Notes: generated by a model not told the origin, from the letters alone. A stretch of DNA of 64,000 bases from Gliomastix tumulicola (GCA_001599755.1 BCHX01000002.1:4322330-4386329); one strand, 5' to 3'; shown: positions 47,614 through 60,301, counted from the stretch's first letter. Program-made: numbers and translations.

Positions 47614-49749
47614 ATGTCTAGACAACACGGGCGCGACAAGCACCGCGGCGCTTCCGTATGTTTGCGCGACAAGAGTCTGCAGACAGCAGTGCAAATTCCT
47701 GAGACTAATCGCGAGTAGGCATTGAGCGAGTTTGCCGAGTATGTAGAGGAGCAGCAGAACATTCGATATCCCGCGTCCGCGGGGCCGAGCCGAGCCGCAG
47801 CCGGCGGCGAAACGCACGAGCACCACGAGGAACTTGACGACCTTTTCGACAACCTAGACCTCGCAGACTCCGCCCCGCGCGTCCCGTTAAAGCAGCTCCT
47901 GCTAGGAAGCGACGAGGAATCGCTCCAGAAGTTGGAAGAGACGGTGGCAGAGCGAATAGTGGAGGGTTTTGGCGAGGCCGTCTTCGAGCTCGGTTTTGAA
48001 TATAATGGGGAGTCCATGCAGTTGTCGAAGGACGAGTGGAGGCGGGCCTATGACAGGTTAGAGGGCGCCGCCAAGAAGATCCGTGCGGACTGCGAGCTCC
48101 TGATGACCAAGAACGTCGGCGGCGACAAGGAGGCGGAGAGCACCGCGACGAAGCCAGGCAAAGACACGGGGTGCAGCGGCAAGATTCTCATACGCCAGGT
48201 TCCGGCAAGAGTAGAAGATGTCATCGAGACACGCATCGCCGTGGTTGGAAATGGTGAGCCTCGCACCCACATCACTAAGGGCTTTGGATGGCCTAACACA
48301 ATGCAGTCGACGCGGGGAAGAGTTCCCTCCTTGGCGTGTTAGTTAAGGGCGACCTCGATGACGGTCGTGGAAAGGCGCGCGTGAATCTGTTCCGTCACAA
48401 ACATGAGATGGAAACCGGCCGTACCAGCTCCGTTGGTATGGAGATCATGGGGTTCGACAGCGTGGGAAAGGTCATTACGTCCGACACCCCCGGCCGTGAG
48501 TTTCCTAGTGGTATTCAAAGATACCCAGATTACTGACGACCGCAGGTAAACTCTCATGGGAGGACATCGGCAAGCGAAGTGCGAAGGTAATCACCTTCAC
48601 TGACTTGGCGGGCCACGAGAAGTACCTCCGAACGACCGTGTTCGGCCTGCTGTCGAGCAGCCCTAACTACTGCCTGCTTATGGTGGCGGCGAATAACGGT
48701 CTTGTGGGCATGAGCAAAGAGCATCTAGGAATCGCCCTCGCACTCAATGTCCCCGTCATGGTGGTCGTCACCAAGATCGACATCTGTCCGCCGAACATCT
48801 TGGAGGAGACGATTGCACAAATCACCAAGATCATGAAGAGCCCGGGCGCAAGAAAGATACCGACCTTCATACGCAATCGGGAAGAATGTATTAATACGGC
48901 AATACAGTTTGTCAGCGAGAGGATATGCCCGGTGTTCTTGGTCTCCAACGTGACGGGAGAGCGTCTCGACCTCGTGCGAACCTTCCTCAACATCCTCCCT
49001 CACCACGGCCGATACAATGCGGAGGCTCCGTTCGAGTTCCATATTAACGACACCTTCTCTGTACCTTTCACGGGAACGGTGGTGTCAGGGATTGTGCGAG
49101 CAGGCACTGCCCATGAAGGAGACAACATCCTGATTGGTCCGGACTCCCTGGGCCAGTTCACCCAGACGGCGATTCGATCTATCGAGCGCAAGAGAATCAA
49201 GGTCCCTGCGGTGTCTGCCGGCCAGTCGGCGTCGTTCGCTCTGAAGAGAGTCAAGCGCCGAGATGTCAGGAAGGGTATGGTGGTCCTCCCGAAGATTGAG
49301 GGCCAGCCTCCCCCGAAGGTGCACCGAGAATTTGTTGCTGAAGGTGAGATACAACGGTTACAGCCGCGTGTACGGATTCCACTAATTTATTATATCCTAC
49401 AGTCCTCATTCTGTCTCATGCCACGACTATCAAGACGCGCTACCAGGCTATGCTGCACGTAGGACCCGTGTCCCAGACGTGCGCTATCATCGACATTGAC
49501 CGCGAGGTCATCCGCACCGGTGACCGTGCCACGGTTGCCTTCCGCTTCGTCCAGCGTCCAGAATACCTGGCCCCGGGCGACCGCCTGCTCTTCCGGGAAG
49601 GACGCACCAAAGGCTTAGGTATCGTCAAGTCTGTGGGCTACGACCCGAAGAAGCCTCTCCGGCCGAGCGCCCAGGAGACATCCAAACCGGATGCCGATGC
49701 GGCCAGGGCTGCCTCGAACGCCACCGAGATAACGGCCGGCGGTTCTTGA
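47614..49749 (+). CDS. GTPBP1/2-type translational GTPase
   Basis: Member of the eEF1A/HBS1-related GTPBP1 subfamily; in animals these act in translation rescue and mRNA turnover. Five exons: 47614-47655, 47719-48253, 48307-48495, 48546-49343 and 49403-49749; 636 aa. G1 is GNVDAGKSS at about 190 (split by intron 2), the switch region has SSVGMEIMGFD, G3 is DLAGHEKY (about 275), G4 is TKID (about 331). EF-Tu domain 2 (VPFTGTVVSGIVRAG) and domain 3 (HATTIKTRYQAMLHVGPVSQT, REGRTKGLGIVKSV) follow. The sequence DLAGHEKYLRTTVFGL is typical of GTPBP1 rather than eEF1A. The N-terminal 180 residues are less conserved. Cytosolic by family. Not an elongation factor by these motifs. Confidence 0.9.
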
Positions 49750-50114
49750 GGGAATGTTTGTCTCGTTTGATTGTATCCTCACTTCCCAAATTGTTTTCCT
49801 TAACTGGTGCCTATGTATTCTTGAGGTTTGGCCTTTTGCTTCGCCCATAGATCTTTCTTTCTTTCTTTCGCTTGCTTCATTTGCTTCATTCTGTCAGCTT
49901 CCTTTCCCCTCTTTCGGTCGTCGACGGGATTCCATCGAGGAGGACGATCATGACTATCTACAGACGACGATGATACCAAAAGCGGTCAACAGGACAACGG
50001 CGTCGGGGGAAGCATCATTGAAGTAGTCCTGTCCTCCTAGCGCAAATAGCATTCTTGATCATAGTCACATATGCCTTTTATTCACTGGAGGTTGCACAGG
50101 TTCAGCTGCAGCCA
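49750..50114. other. Convergent 3' spacer
   Basis: 365 bp between the GTPase and HET-gene stop codons; includes (CTTT)n at 49852-49868. No gene seen. Confidence 0.55.
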
Positions 50115-51836
50115 TTAATTCGGTATAAGGGCCCCCTGTACGTGCTTCGCGGCGTGGAACAAAGCCTTCCCAACAGAACCCCTATGCACTATAGTGAGTC
50201 CAAGTTTCATCGTGCCAAGTGCAACAACGATCAGCAAAGTAGCGAAAAAGTAGACACTCCATGCCCGCCAGCACTCGCCCATTCTCCATAGCAGCTGCTC
50301 AAAGACTGGCAGGTTCTGAACCTTGAGTTCAACGACGCACTCCAGCCTTCCCACGACGGGCCTCTTCACCAACCGAACATCGACCCTCCCCGTGCCGCCT
50401 CGCAGCATCAGGCGTTTCTCCAGGTCTCTGTCCGCGCGGCGGCTCAATGCTGTCGCTGTTAACGGAGACCTCTCGTCTAGCATCTGCATACCACATTCCG
50501 GGACCTCCACCCCGTCAACCATGTTGTACCACAATAGGAGGAGTATGTCGTCCCGTCCGATCCAGGATGGAACGAGGCTCAGCCGCACACGTCTCGCGTG
50601 CTTTACGCCGGCTCCTTCTGATTGTCCGTAGTGGATGAGTCTGCGGTCCTTGGATGAGTACCCGTCCTTCACCCTGGGATACACATCTTTGATGCAGAGA
50701 TCATTCTTGTCAAAAGCAAGAAGAAAGTGGTTGTTCTCTGCCCTGTCGGCGTGCACTCTGCCACGGCGCGGAGAGAGGACGACCAGGCTCTTCTTAGTGC
50801 CGTACCACGTCTCTTCCGGCATGACCTGGATGCCTCCCCCGTCCCTGTAGTACTGGGTGCCGTGCTTGACGACTGGTATGGCGATGACGTTGGAGAAGTC
50901 GTGCCTCCAGCGGCAGTCGATGAGCGCGAAGTCCGCGAGGCCCCGTCCCCCCCGATGCCGGACAATCGGTAGCTCCAACTCGAGGCCTCCATTCGTCTCC
51001 TTGATGGGGATCACGTTGGGATCGGCATCGTAGACGGTGACATCGTTGCAGTTGACAAAGCACGCGGGCGTCGGCGCAAAGACCCCGGAGAGCGAGCCGG
51101 CCGTCGGTCTCGCACCGGGGAAGTCCCACGCAAGCCAGGAGAGCTCGGCCGCCTCTCTGATGAGCTGGCTCTGCAGCCTGACAAACGCCTTCTGCAGCCC
51201 TTCTCCGTATATCAAGGGCATGTGAATGTCGAAGATGCCCAGGAGACAGTAGGCCGTGTCCTCGGGCCGGGTGGTGATGCGCTTCGCCGCCCACGACATT
51301 CTCTCGGCGATGGATGCTAGTTCGAGGCTGTCGCCGTGGAGATATCTGCTGTTGATGCCCGTCCTCTGGCTGATGAGATGCGACAGCCTTCTCTTGCTCC
51401 CAAAGTTGTTCCAATCCCCTGTGTAAAATTGGACATTGGCGGGCGCCACGAGCTCCTGCAACGTCCATCCTCGATCAAACCACTCGCTCTGGACAAAGTC
51501 CCCAACACCCGTGGCGTCGTGTAGATACGCATAGCAGACCTCGGCCCTCCTATACCACTGGAACATGGAGTTGATGGCCTCCGACAGCTCGGCGCTGCTG
51601 CTCTGGTCGATGCAGCACGTGTCGACCCATATGTAGGAAATCTGATTGCGCCGGGCTACCTCGCAGCAGCCCCGGATCTTCGCATAGGCGCCCTTCTGGC
51701 GGCCAGCGTCAGTGTGAATCTCCCGGTATGAGACCTCGTCGTCCGTCCAGCGGTGGGACAGGATCGCGTACTTGGGTGCCTCGTCGGGCGAGTCGAAGCT
51801 CTCAAGACGAAGCGTCGCGGCGTTGAGCAGTCGCAT
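50115..51836 (-). CDS. HET-domain (heterokaryon incompatibility) protein with C-terminal membrane segment
   Basis: Fungal allorecognition or cell-death-related family. Intronless, 573 aa. All hallmark blocks of the HET domain are present: YAILSHRWTDDEVSY (residues 23-37), SYIWVDTCCIDQ, MFQWYRRAEVCYAYL, SEWFDRGWTLQELVAP (about 115-130) and RPEDTAYCLLGIFDIHMPLI. After about residue 240 there is a domain I do not recognise. Near the C-terminus (about 526-550) WSVYFFATLLIVVALGTM is a single predicted transmembrane helix followed by a 23-residue tail. No NACHT, WD-repeat or ankyrin region. HET, at the N-terminus, would be on the opposite side of the membrane from the tail. A role in incompatibility is inferred from the family; many members are untested. 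Confidence 0.88.
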   Translation of the reverse strand: MRLLNAATLRLESFDSPDEAPKYAILSHRWTDDEVSYREIHTDAGRQKGAYAKIRGCCEVARRNQISYIWVDTCCIDQSSSAELSEAINSMFQWYRRAEVCYAYLHDATGVGDFVQSEWFDRGWTLQELVAPANVQFYTGDWNNFGSKRRLSHLISQRTGINSRYLHGDSLELASIAERMSWAAKRITTRPEDTAYCLLGIFDIHMPLIYGEGLQKAFVRLQSQLIREAAELSWLAWDFPGARPTAGSLSGVFAPTPACFVNCNDVTVYDADPNVIPIKETNGGLELELPIVRHRGGRGLADFALIDCRWRHDFSNVIAIPVVKHGTQYYRDGGGIQVMPEETWYGTKKSLVVLSPRRGRVHADRAENNHFLLAFDKNDLCIKDVYPRVKDGYSSKDRRLIHYGQSEGAGVKHARRVRLSLVPSWIGRDDILLLLWYNMVDGVEVPECGMQMLDERSPLTATALSRRADRDLEKRLMLRGGTGRVDVRLVKRPVVGRLECVVELKVQNLPVFEQLLWRMGECWRAWSVYFFATLLIVVALGTMKLGLTIVHRGSVGKALFHAAKHVQGALIPN

Positions 51837-54739
51837 CCTAACCTATAACTAGTAGCTAGGTCTGAATGGGCAGTGAGTGAGATTGATTGACTTTGGGGAG
51901 GCATCGGTGCTCTCCCGTGAGAATGCGCACGCGCTTGCGCGTCCACTTTCTTTCATATCATCTTTGCTGGGACATGAGGCGCAGTTGCTGGCTGTGTGAG
52001 ATCGTGCATGGCTGGCGAAGCCACCTTCAGCGCCTATCGGTTCGCTTGGCCGCTTGGCGGCTTTGTTAACCGCCCATACATACTAGGGTGTATGACTTCC
52101 ACAAGACGGGCAGAAAGAGCGGAAGGAGAGCGTAGCAGAATAGTTCAAGAGCACACATAGGTCTAAGAATGAAGACTAGACATCACCATTAGATGCTGTT
52201 TCATCGGCGACTACGCTGAACACATGGTCCATGATCTCGTGGCGCAACGGAGGGGAGGGAGACATGCTCATGCACTTAGCTACCCTACACCGCAGCCTGG
52301 GTTTTCCAGAATTTCACCGCCTGATACCAATAGCATACCTAATATCGCGAACAACTTCTAACAACCTACTTACTTAAGTAGGTACCGATACACCCGGTAG
52401 ATACTACTGTATTCAGTAAATAGTACCTACCCAGACATTTTGGAGAGCTCACTCGCTGTGAAATGAGACCATTGAGCTTGAGCAATTCCTGCTTGCGCGG
52501 GGTACCCAGTTCACAGCATTCCCAAACTCACACCTTACTGCATGACACGACCACGGCTCAGTCGAGACTGTCCAGTCGTTCGAGGCTGGTCCGCCATACC
52601 ATACCAGCCGCACGCATTCCTTCCCATGAGGCGCCTGGACCCTGGTGATCACCACTCATCTAAGACCGGGCGGCCAAACTCAGCTTAAAAGACGCATCGC
52701 ATCGCATCGCACGTGCCCTCGATACACCGGCAGCAATTCCGGGTGGCCAACAGGCAAGATGACCGGCTCTCTCTAATCAGGCCCCCTTTCGCGGCAGCAG
52801 ACGCCAGTTAGCGTTGGGTTGATCGGGGGCCATGTCTGTGTGACAGCCGAGGATGCCGGGGCGGGTTGATTGCCCGACCGAGCAGTCTACATTAATTTTT
52901 AACATGCAGAACTGACAAACCCGTCTGATGTGTAACACGGGGGGGCCGTGAGTGATGGCCAAAAGTGGGAATGGAAATGTGCCCGATGCGCGTGCAATCG
53001 TCTGCTGAGATGGGCAATTTGACACACACACACACAGTCACCACCGTGACTGTTCCCGTAATCTACGAGAGTGGAATGGGCAAGCTTGCAGTTCCGATCT
53101 CCGGGTCGGCTGCTGCATACGCAATGGAACATTGGGCCATATCAGGCGGTGGCTTGGGTGAGTCATGGGCTTGTTCTTGCATCTTTGCTTACGACCCGAA
53201 CCTGTGATGGGGGGTGTTTGTTGTGGCCCCTCCCCTCCCTCAAACTCGCGAAAAAGCAGCAGACACCGCGAGATAAAAATCTCCGAAGTTGACTAGCTAC
53301 TAGTAGTCGGGCAGATCATGAAACCGATCACCGACTTGTGACGAGCAGCGGCGTCGGGTTTCGGCCGTTGTGTGGCGTGTCTGGCTGGCGCCTTTGAAAT
53401 GACTATGATGCCACCTTTTTTTTTTTTGCTACCGGCAAGTGACCTTTGGAATCAGGGCGCTCCAAGTCCCAAAAAAATTTGAGTTGCGCTGGTCCCAAGA
53501 GCCGAGCGCGAGGCGAGGGCTTGGGTGGCTTTGCTGTTTAACGTTGGAGCGGGTGCGGCAGCGTCGGGGAGGTTGTTTCCTTGCTGCTGACAGGCTTACA
53601 TGGCAGCGAGTCATGGTCGCACCGCTGCAGAGGACACAGGTAACAGATGGTGATGATCCACGTTTGTACTAACAAGTCAGGTCTGCAGAAAGTGTGCCCG
53701 GTCAACAACCCTGTACCTGTTCAGGCGCAAACACTCCGGAGCAGAATCGGAGAAGAACCATCTGAGTGTAGTGTGCAAAGCGCCCCGAGGAGAAGAACCT
53801 CGCAGGCTGACGCCACGGCGCGCGGCTGGGATTTGGTTGCATCATCCATCTGAGAGTGGCCTGTCTGAAACATGGGATAAATTAATTACTACTACTAGTA
53901 TGTATGGATGTATGGGGGGTGGGCAGGCAATCTGTGCGACTGCCCAGAGCAAGAGGGCACATGCATCACTGACTGATGGAGGGAGGTGCCGAGATTCCAA
54001 ATTACGTTTGGGCCGGAGCTTTCGCAACGGCCGGCCACGCGTCGCAGAGGCGACAGTCAATAACGGACTGAGTTTTGCAGCAGCTGACAGGCGTGATCAG
54101 CAGCATCATCTGCCCCCCCGCAAGCCCGGGAGTGGCCACACCCCGCCCGGCGCCGTCAGGCCGAGTCTGGAACCGTCCATCCCTAGCCTGTCGTCCGTTT
54201 ACCTTTTGTCGCTGCTGGAACTGAACCTCTTTGGCGGGAAAGCTTGAAGAGGATTGCGCGGGATCCAGGAATGGGAAGGGGGGGGGGGGGAGCGTGATGG
54301 GAATGATATCACACTTGGCAACTGGGATCCGGTGTCCGTTATGCACGAATGGAAGCGAGCGGCGTGCGGCGCATTCATTACGTACCTGGCAGCAGCAGAA
54401 GCTTCAACTCTGGGGGGGAGTAACTAGATGTCTAACCCCGATGGAGGCAGTGGCAGTGAACGAGGTGAGAAGCAGTAGTGCTCACTCACCAAGCCCTGGA
54501 ACGAAGCGTAGCACAGCCTGCCGCAATTCATCATCCCGTCTGTCATCTAGACCCGGACTCCTGGAGCTTAGCAGTGCCCGTGCTGGGCATCGCTTTTTTG
54601 ACGTGCAACTTTGTGACCTGTTGGACCTGGGCCGCCCGGAGACCCTGAATTGAGGAATTAAGCTTTGGGCTGGGCGAAGCTGGAACTAGGAGAACATCTA
54701 ATACTGCCCTGCTTACCTATTTACCCCGAGGCATTCGCA

Positions 54740-54800
54740 CATCTTGTGACTTCTCATCTCCTCTGATCTTTCTTTTCCAGTCTTTTATTTCATCTTGACT
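54740..54800 (+). promoter_or_regulatory. Pyrimidine-rich probable core promoter of the arrestin gene
   Basis: CT-rich run (CTTCTCATCTCCTCTGATC and TTTCTTTTCCAGTC within it), 2.3 kb upstream of the ATG, with no other gene between. Inferred. Confidence 0.3.
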
Positions 54801-54982
54801 CTCATCCCACCACTAAGGCAAGCGGCAACGTTGTGCGACCCAGACGGACGACAAGACGCACGGCCTGCTCGGATAGTGAGGACTTCCGCAGAGAGACGAG
54901 ACTCACGCGACACGCGCGCCCCACGACCGGTCCTACGCTGGAAAAAGCGCTCCTTTGCGACTGCTCGAGATAGCATCGCAGG

Positions 54983-55001
54983 CGACAGACAGACAGACAG
55001 A
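54983..55001. repeat. (GACA)n microsatellite
   Basis: Four and a half GACA units in the presumed arrestin leader. Confidence 0.75.
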
Positions 55002-55675
55002 CTATTGCATCTGTCTCACCATACCCTCTTGGGAGGTGAAACGAACGGCAAGCCTCTCGAAGCAGGTTTCGATTTTCAGCTCGTCTCGCTAGTCTTGCGC
55101 TGGTAAGTGGACGCCACCACCATTTTTGTGTTGTTGGGCTCTCCATTCTCTCCATGTCTCTCTCTTTTCTTGGTCTTATCGTCGATCCCCCTCGCCCAGC
55201 CGATTGGCGTCGTCATACCTTCTCTACTTTTTTCAGACCTGCTGCATTTCTATTCCCCCCCTCCTCCTCCCTCTCCAGAACGGAGCTGCATCCTTGTCAC
55301 GCGCCGCCCGCCCCAAGTCCCAAAGCGACCAGACAGCCCTTTTGAGAGCTTGCTTCATTTTCTGCTAGTCGCCTGCACGGATTTTTTTGGGGGGCTGGCG
55401 GGCTGGCATTGAAGCTTGGCTTTTAGTTGGCTACTTACCCAAGGCGCTGGCGCGTTCTTCCTTAGCCTGACGTGGGATCGTCATGGCCGTGATAGACAGG
55501 AACCGGTTTCTGGCCAGGGCCGTGCGTCGTCTCAGCTGGACCGTGCTCGCATTACATGATGCTCATGCTATCCTGCAATGGCGGTCGCACGTGGGATAGA
55601 TGCATGCAATGCATGTCTCGAGTCAAGTGGTAGCTCCGTTCCGGGGCCATGCATCAAGATTTGCAAGCGCAATCA

Positions 55676-55701
55676 ATGCCAATGCAATGCAATGCAATGC
55701 A
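55676..55701. repeat. (AATGC)n microsatellite
   Basis: Four perfect AATGC units after an imperfect one (AATCAATGCC). Confidence 0.8.
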
Positions 55702-56980
55702 GCCACGGGGGCGCGGCAGAACGGCAAAAAACCAGAAGAAAAAAAAAACAGAGCTGCATGGACAGCCTGGCCTGACTGACTCTCTGTGGGCCTCGAGGTG
55801 AATGACTGGCCGACAGATGATGTCGACAGCTCGGCACTTGGACGCAAGCCTCTCATCTATCGGACTGACATCACCGCCGTCTTCTCCCCATCTTTCTCCA
55901 CCCCACCCACCTCGTTTCTCCCTCCTCCGCCCGCCGGTGAGGCTTGCAGGTCGGCATCCGTGGAAACGAGATCCCGCCTGGCCAATCAGAGCGTTGCCCT
56001 CGCAAGTTGCGGTAAGCCCAGGCAGGCAGGCCGCCTTTCGGAAGGTGACCAAGCTCGGGGTTACCACGTCGCTCTGCCGGCATTGCGGCACTGTTTGTTG
56101 GGTGTCTGCTATCACCGAGCGTGTGTGTGTGCTGCGTTGTACGACAGCGAGGTCAGTCAGTCAGATGAAGGGGCGGAGAGGGGCCAATTGCGTCTCGCCC
56201 TGCCCTCCGAAGGGGGTATCGATTTCGAGATACTCGTACAATATCAATCTCTGCCTGTCCCCGTGTTCCCCCTGCTTCCCGCCTTGGGTCTAGTTGGCCC
56301 GCCCTTCCTTTCTTTTTTGCCCTGGTTTTCTTCTCTATTTTTGCTCAGCATCACCACCGACCGCCTTTGCGTGTGCCAGCCCGCCCTTGTCCTTGGATTC
56401 TGTTAGTCTACTTTGCCAGCAGCGACATTCCAATGCCAAACGCGTGTCCGTGTACAGGCTAAGCAAGGTCCCTCAGTGGAAACACAAAAATATCCATAAT
56501 TGCATAACCCGAGAGGAGAACAACCAGGGAAGAAGAAAAAGGGAAAAGGGAAAGTCGGGCACGAGTGAGAGAGAGCGAGCGAGCGAGCGAGAAAACAAGG
56601 ACCAGCCAGGCCAGGTGCACAGACCAACAATCCCATAGTTGCAGCGGCCGGTGTTCTTTCTCACACCTACTACCTATCACAATTCACCTTTGACAGCCTT
56701 CTATTTTCCCCTTCCTCACCCCCTTTGTTTATTCATCTTTTGGATTTATTTCTCCGACACACCCCCAATTAACGGCCCCTTGCGTCTTTCCTGGCTTTTG
56801 CACCTCGCCCTGCAACTGAATCTCGAAGCAAGGGAGCCTACTCACTTTCCCATCCATCTCTCCCTCCCTCGTTTTATTTTTCCCCATCCCCAATTCACCC
56901 ACAATGATCTGCCCCTCGTTTGCCTAAAACCCGACAAAAGCTACATCCCCCTCCCTCCCTCCCATCCACACACATCCAAC

Positions 56981-57039
56981 AGAGAGAGAAAGGAGAGAAT
57001 AGAGAGAGAGAGAGAGAGAGTGAGGGCAAGAGAGAGAGA
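56981..57039. repeat. (AG)n tracts in the arrestin 5' leader
   Basis: Three AG-rich blocks, the longest (AG)10 at 57001-57020, end about 20 bp before the ATG. A (GAGC)n run lies at 56575-56591 further upstream. Confidence 0.8.
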
Positions 57040-57059
57040 ACAGCCGGGTTAACAGCAGT

Positions 57060-60000
57060 ATGCCAGTTACGCCAGAGACGCCTCGTCGCGGTAACTGGAT
57101 CACCGCCAACTGCGGCAACATCTACTACCGCCCTCGCAGCAGCAAGAAGAAGCCGGCGGCGACGACACCAGCCGTCCCGCACTTCCCCCGGCCGCTGATC
57201 GAGCCGCGCAGGACTCGTCCGCAGGCCATTCACATCGTCACCTACCCGTCGGGCTACGTGCCGCACGAGCTGCGCCCGCCGCCTGAGTCGTCGTCTTTCC
57301 GGGCCCGGAGGATCAAGGTTCGAGCCGCGCGCGCAAGGGCACGCCGGGCCGGAGCCAAAAGCCAGAGCGCAGCAGCAGCAGCAGCAGCAGCCAACAATAA
57401 CAGCAACCGGTCAGCAGCCACAGGAGGAGCAGCAGCAGCAATAGCAGCAGCGCCAGTGGCAGCCACCGACGCTGATCGCAAGCGGCCCTCGCGGCACCCG
57501 GTCATCGAAAAGCTGTTTGGCTCGTTCGGCAGCGCCGCCGCCAGCAATAACGGTGTCAATTCCCACATTTCAGCCAGGCGATTGTCCATCTTCTCGACCA
57601 ACACCGAGCCCGCGGCAGCAGAGCCAGCAGATCGACCATCGACATCTTCCACGCCGCCCCCAAGGGATTCAGAGTCGCTTGCCAGGACATCGACAACGGC
57701 ATCGGCAGGGGTGCTGCCCGCTAACAGCAACTACTTCAATCTCATAGGGCCTGAACACGAAAGTGACGTTATCCGCCCCGCTGCGGAAACAATCATAGGC
57801 CTGTACCCACCGCTATCAGCGCCAGAAGATCCCCCACAGTCGCTCCTCAGCAGCCACCAGCAGCCCGCTGAAACTGCTGTAATTCCTGCCACTGGCACAG
57901 CCCAGCGGTTGTCGTCATCGTCATCCTCCTTCTCATCGCCGGCGTCGCCCTCGTCGCCCTCGTCGTCGTCGCCGTTATCCTCCCCTCCGTCCTCGTCGAC
58001 AACACAACCCCCTAATCAATCGCTGATGCCCTTCGCCGCCGCCGATTCTGCTGCTGCAGCCCTCCCGCAACAGCGCCGACCACCCGTGCGCAGCATCAAC
58101 CCCAGCAAGCGAAACAGCCTCATGTCCGTCCGCTCCGCCAAGTCGGCGGTGACGTCGCTCGTCACCGAGGTCCCCAAGCCCGTCGCGACCGGCAGCGGCG
58201 TTACCTGCTCCATCATCCTCGCCGAGCCCAACATCTTTCTCTCCGGCTTCGACCACGATGGCCACGCCCACCGCGACGGCCAGTCCGGCACCGCCCTGCT
58301 GCGCGGCAAGCTGCAGCTCAACGTCTCCAAGAACGTCAAGATCAAGGCCGTCCAGCTGAAGCTGCTCGGTCGCGCCCGCACGGAGTGGCCCGAGGGCATC
58401 CCGCCGCTCAAGCAGGACCTCTTCGAGGAGCAGGGCCTCCGCACGCAGGTGCTCACCTTCTTCAACGCCATGAACAACGGCTGGGAGACCGAGTACGGGA
58501 ACCAGTGCACGTACAAGCTCAAGAACAACACGACGCCGACCAACAGCTCGACGTACCTCGTCGTGACGCCGCCCGCCCACGGGCCCTACTCGAAGCGCCT
58601 CTCCCTCCAGAGCACGCAGTCGCGCAGCTTCGGCAAGGGCGAAAGCCCCATGGCCTCGCCGACGCAGGTCAAAGGCTTCAAGGTCTTCCACCCGGGGACC
58701 TACGACTACTCCTTCGAACTCCCCATCGACCACCACCAACTCGAGACCATCAAGCTACAATACGGGTCGGTCAGGTGGGAGCTGCACGCCACGATTGATC
58801 GTGCGGGCGCTTTCAAGCCCAATCTGCACGGTATGAAGGAGGTGTCCATCGTCCGTGTGCCCGACCAGATGTCGCTGGAGATGACGGAGCCCATCTCCAT
58901 CAGCCGACAGTGGGAGGACCAGCTGCACTACGACATCATCATCTCGGGCAAGAGCTTCCCCATCGGCAGCAAGATCCCCATCGCCTTCAAGCTCACGCCG
59001 CTTGCCAAGGTCCAGGTGCACAAGCTCAAGGTGTTCCTGACCGAGTCCATCGAGTACTGGACCAACGACCGCCGCGTCACGAGGAAGGACCCCGGGCGCA
59101 AGATCCTGCTGCTCGAGAAGAGCGCCGGCAAGCCCCTGGACCCCGCGTGGGCGACGTCGGAGCTCCGGACGGTCCGCGGCGGCGAGCTGACGTCGACGCA
59201 GAGGCGCGAGGCGCGCGAGCTGGCGGCCCTGAGGCGGACCTACGATGCCTCCCGGCGCAACTCGACGCCCGACCCTCTGCCTGAGCCGACCGAGAACCTC
59301 CTCGGCGACCTGGACCTCGGGCTCGAGTGCTACTGGGGCTCGACCGAGATCGAGGCCAATGTGCAGATCCCGACCTGCGAGATGATGGCCAAGAACAAGG
59401 AGCTGAAGCTTCACCCCGACTGCAGCTGGAAGAACGTCAATGTGTACCACTGGATCAAGGTTAGTAACAAGAACAGTCCTCTGATTGCGATGCACAACAA
59501 GTACTCACAAATGAACAGGTTGTCATGCGCATCAGCCGTCTCGACCCGGAAGATCCCACCGGTACCAAGCGTCGCCACTTCGAGATCAGCATCGACTCGC
59601 CCTTTACCGTTCTCAACTGCAGGGCGACGCAGGCCAACACGAACCTGCCGGCATACTCGGGGAGCCTGAACCAGGGCCAGATGTACCAGAGCTCCTGCGG
59701 GTGCCCTGATGCCCACTGTGTCCGCGCCGGTGTCTCGCCCAGCTCGTCGACGGGCACTCTGCCTGTTGTTGACAGGAGCAGCGACAACCTGCCCTCGATG
59801 CCGCAGGCGGCGCACCTGGCCAACGGCATGGCGAATCCGGCAACTGAGTCGCAGATGTCACTGCCTAACCAGGCGCAGTCGGATACTCACGAGCCTCGGC
59901 CCATCCACCTGCTCCGCGCCCCGAGCTTCAACCCGCCGGCGTTTGAGGAAGACTCGGCGCCGCCGCCCCTGGAGCCCATCCTGGTCAGCGACGAGCTGCC

Positions 60001-60301
60001 AACTCACACGCCGCCTCCGCAGTACGACGTCGTCATCGGCACACCGTCTGTAGACGGCATGGCGGACTACTTCTCCCGTCTTGCCGACTACGGCTTCGAC
60101 GATGGGAACGAGTCCGGCTCTGACGAGTCGGATCTGACGCCGCCCCGGATCCTCAACCGCTCCGGCCGGGTCAACGTCGCACACCCGCACACGCCCGGCG
60201 GCCGGATGCCGAGCAGGAGCATGGAGATCTCCCGGCCGGTTCCGGAGCTGCACATGGGCGCTCTCGCGACACAGCCTGCCACGACGACGGCAGGAAACTA
60301 G
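57060..60301 (+). CDS. Alpha-arrestin (ART-type ubiquitin-ligase adaptor)
   Basis: Expected to recruit a Rsp5/Nedd4-type ligase to plasma-membrane transporters for endocytosis. Exons 57060-59459 and 59519-60301 (GTTAGT donor); 1,060 aa. The N-terminal 370 residues are disordered with Ala, Ser, Pro and Gln runs (an alanine run near 105). The arrestin-like beta-sandwich region spans about 380-860: VKIKAVQLKLLGRARTEWPE, FHPGTYDYSFELPI, PIAFKLTPLAKVQVHKLKV, LECYWGSTEIEANVQIP, and after the intron RRHFEISIDSPFTVLNCRAT. A PPxY motif (PPQY, about 965) in the tail is the expected WW-domain ligand; LPAY (about 848) is a possible variant. The ATG at 57060 follows a long AG-rich leader. Closest to fungal Aly/Rod-like arrestins by pattern; the cargo is unknown. 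Confidence 0.86.

Larger units (their letters stand above)
51837..57059. other. 5.2-kb gene-free region, probably including arrestin-gene leader
   Basis: No convincing protein. 51.8-54.7 kb shows only scattered simple repeats: GCATC tandem at 52694-52710, (CA)n at 53022-53035, a 13-G run at 54278-54290 and a GGTACC word at 52381. From about 54750 pyrimidine-rich sequence, a (GACA)n repeat and a GCTG|GTAAGT donor-like site at 55102 suggest the start of a long, possibly spliced leader for the arrestin gene at 57060. Confidence 0.5.

Noticed and set aside
57975..58739. 254-codon minus-strand open frame
   Set aside because: Antisense shadow of the arrestin region; Val/Glu/Leu-rich with no motif.
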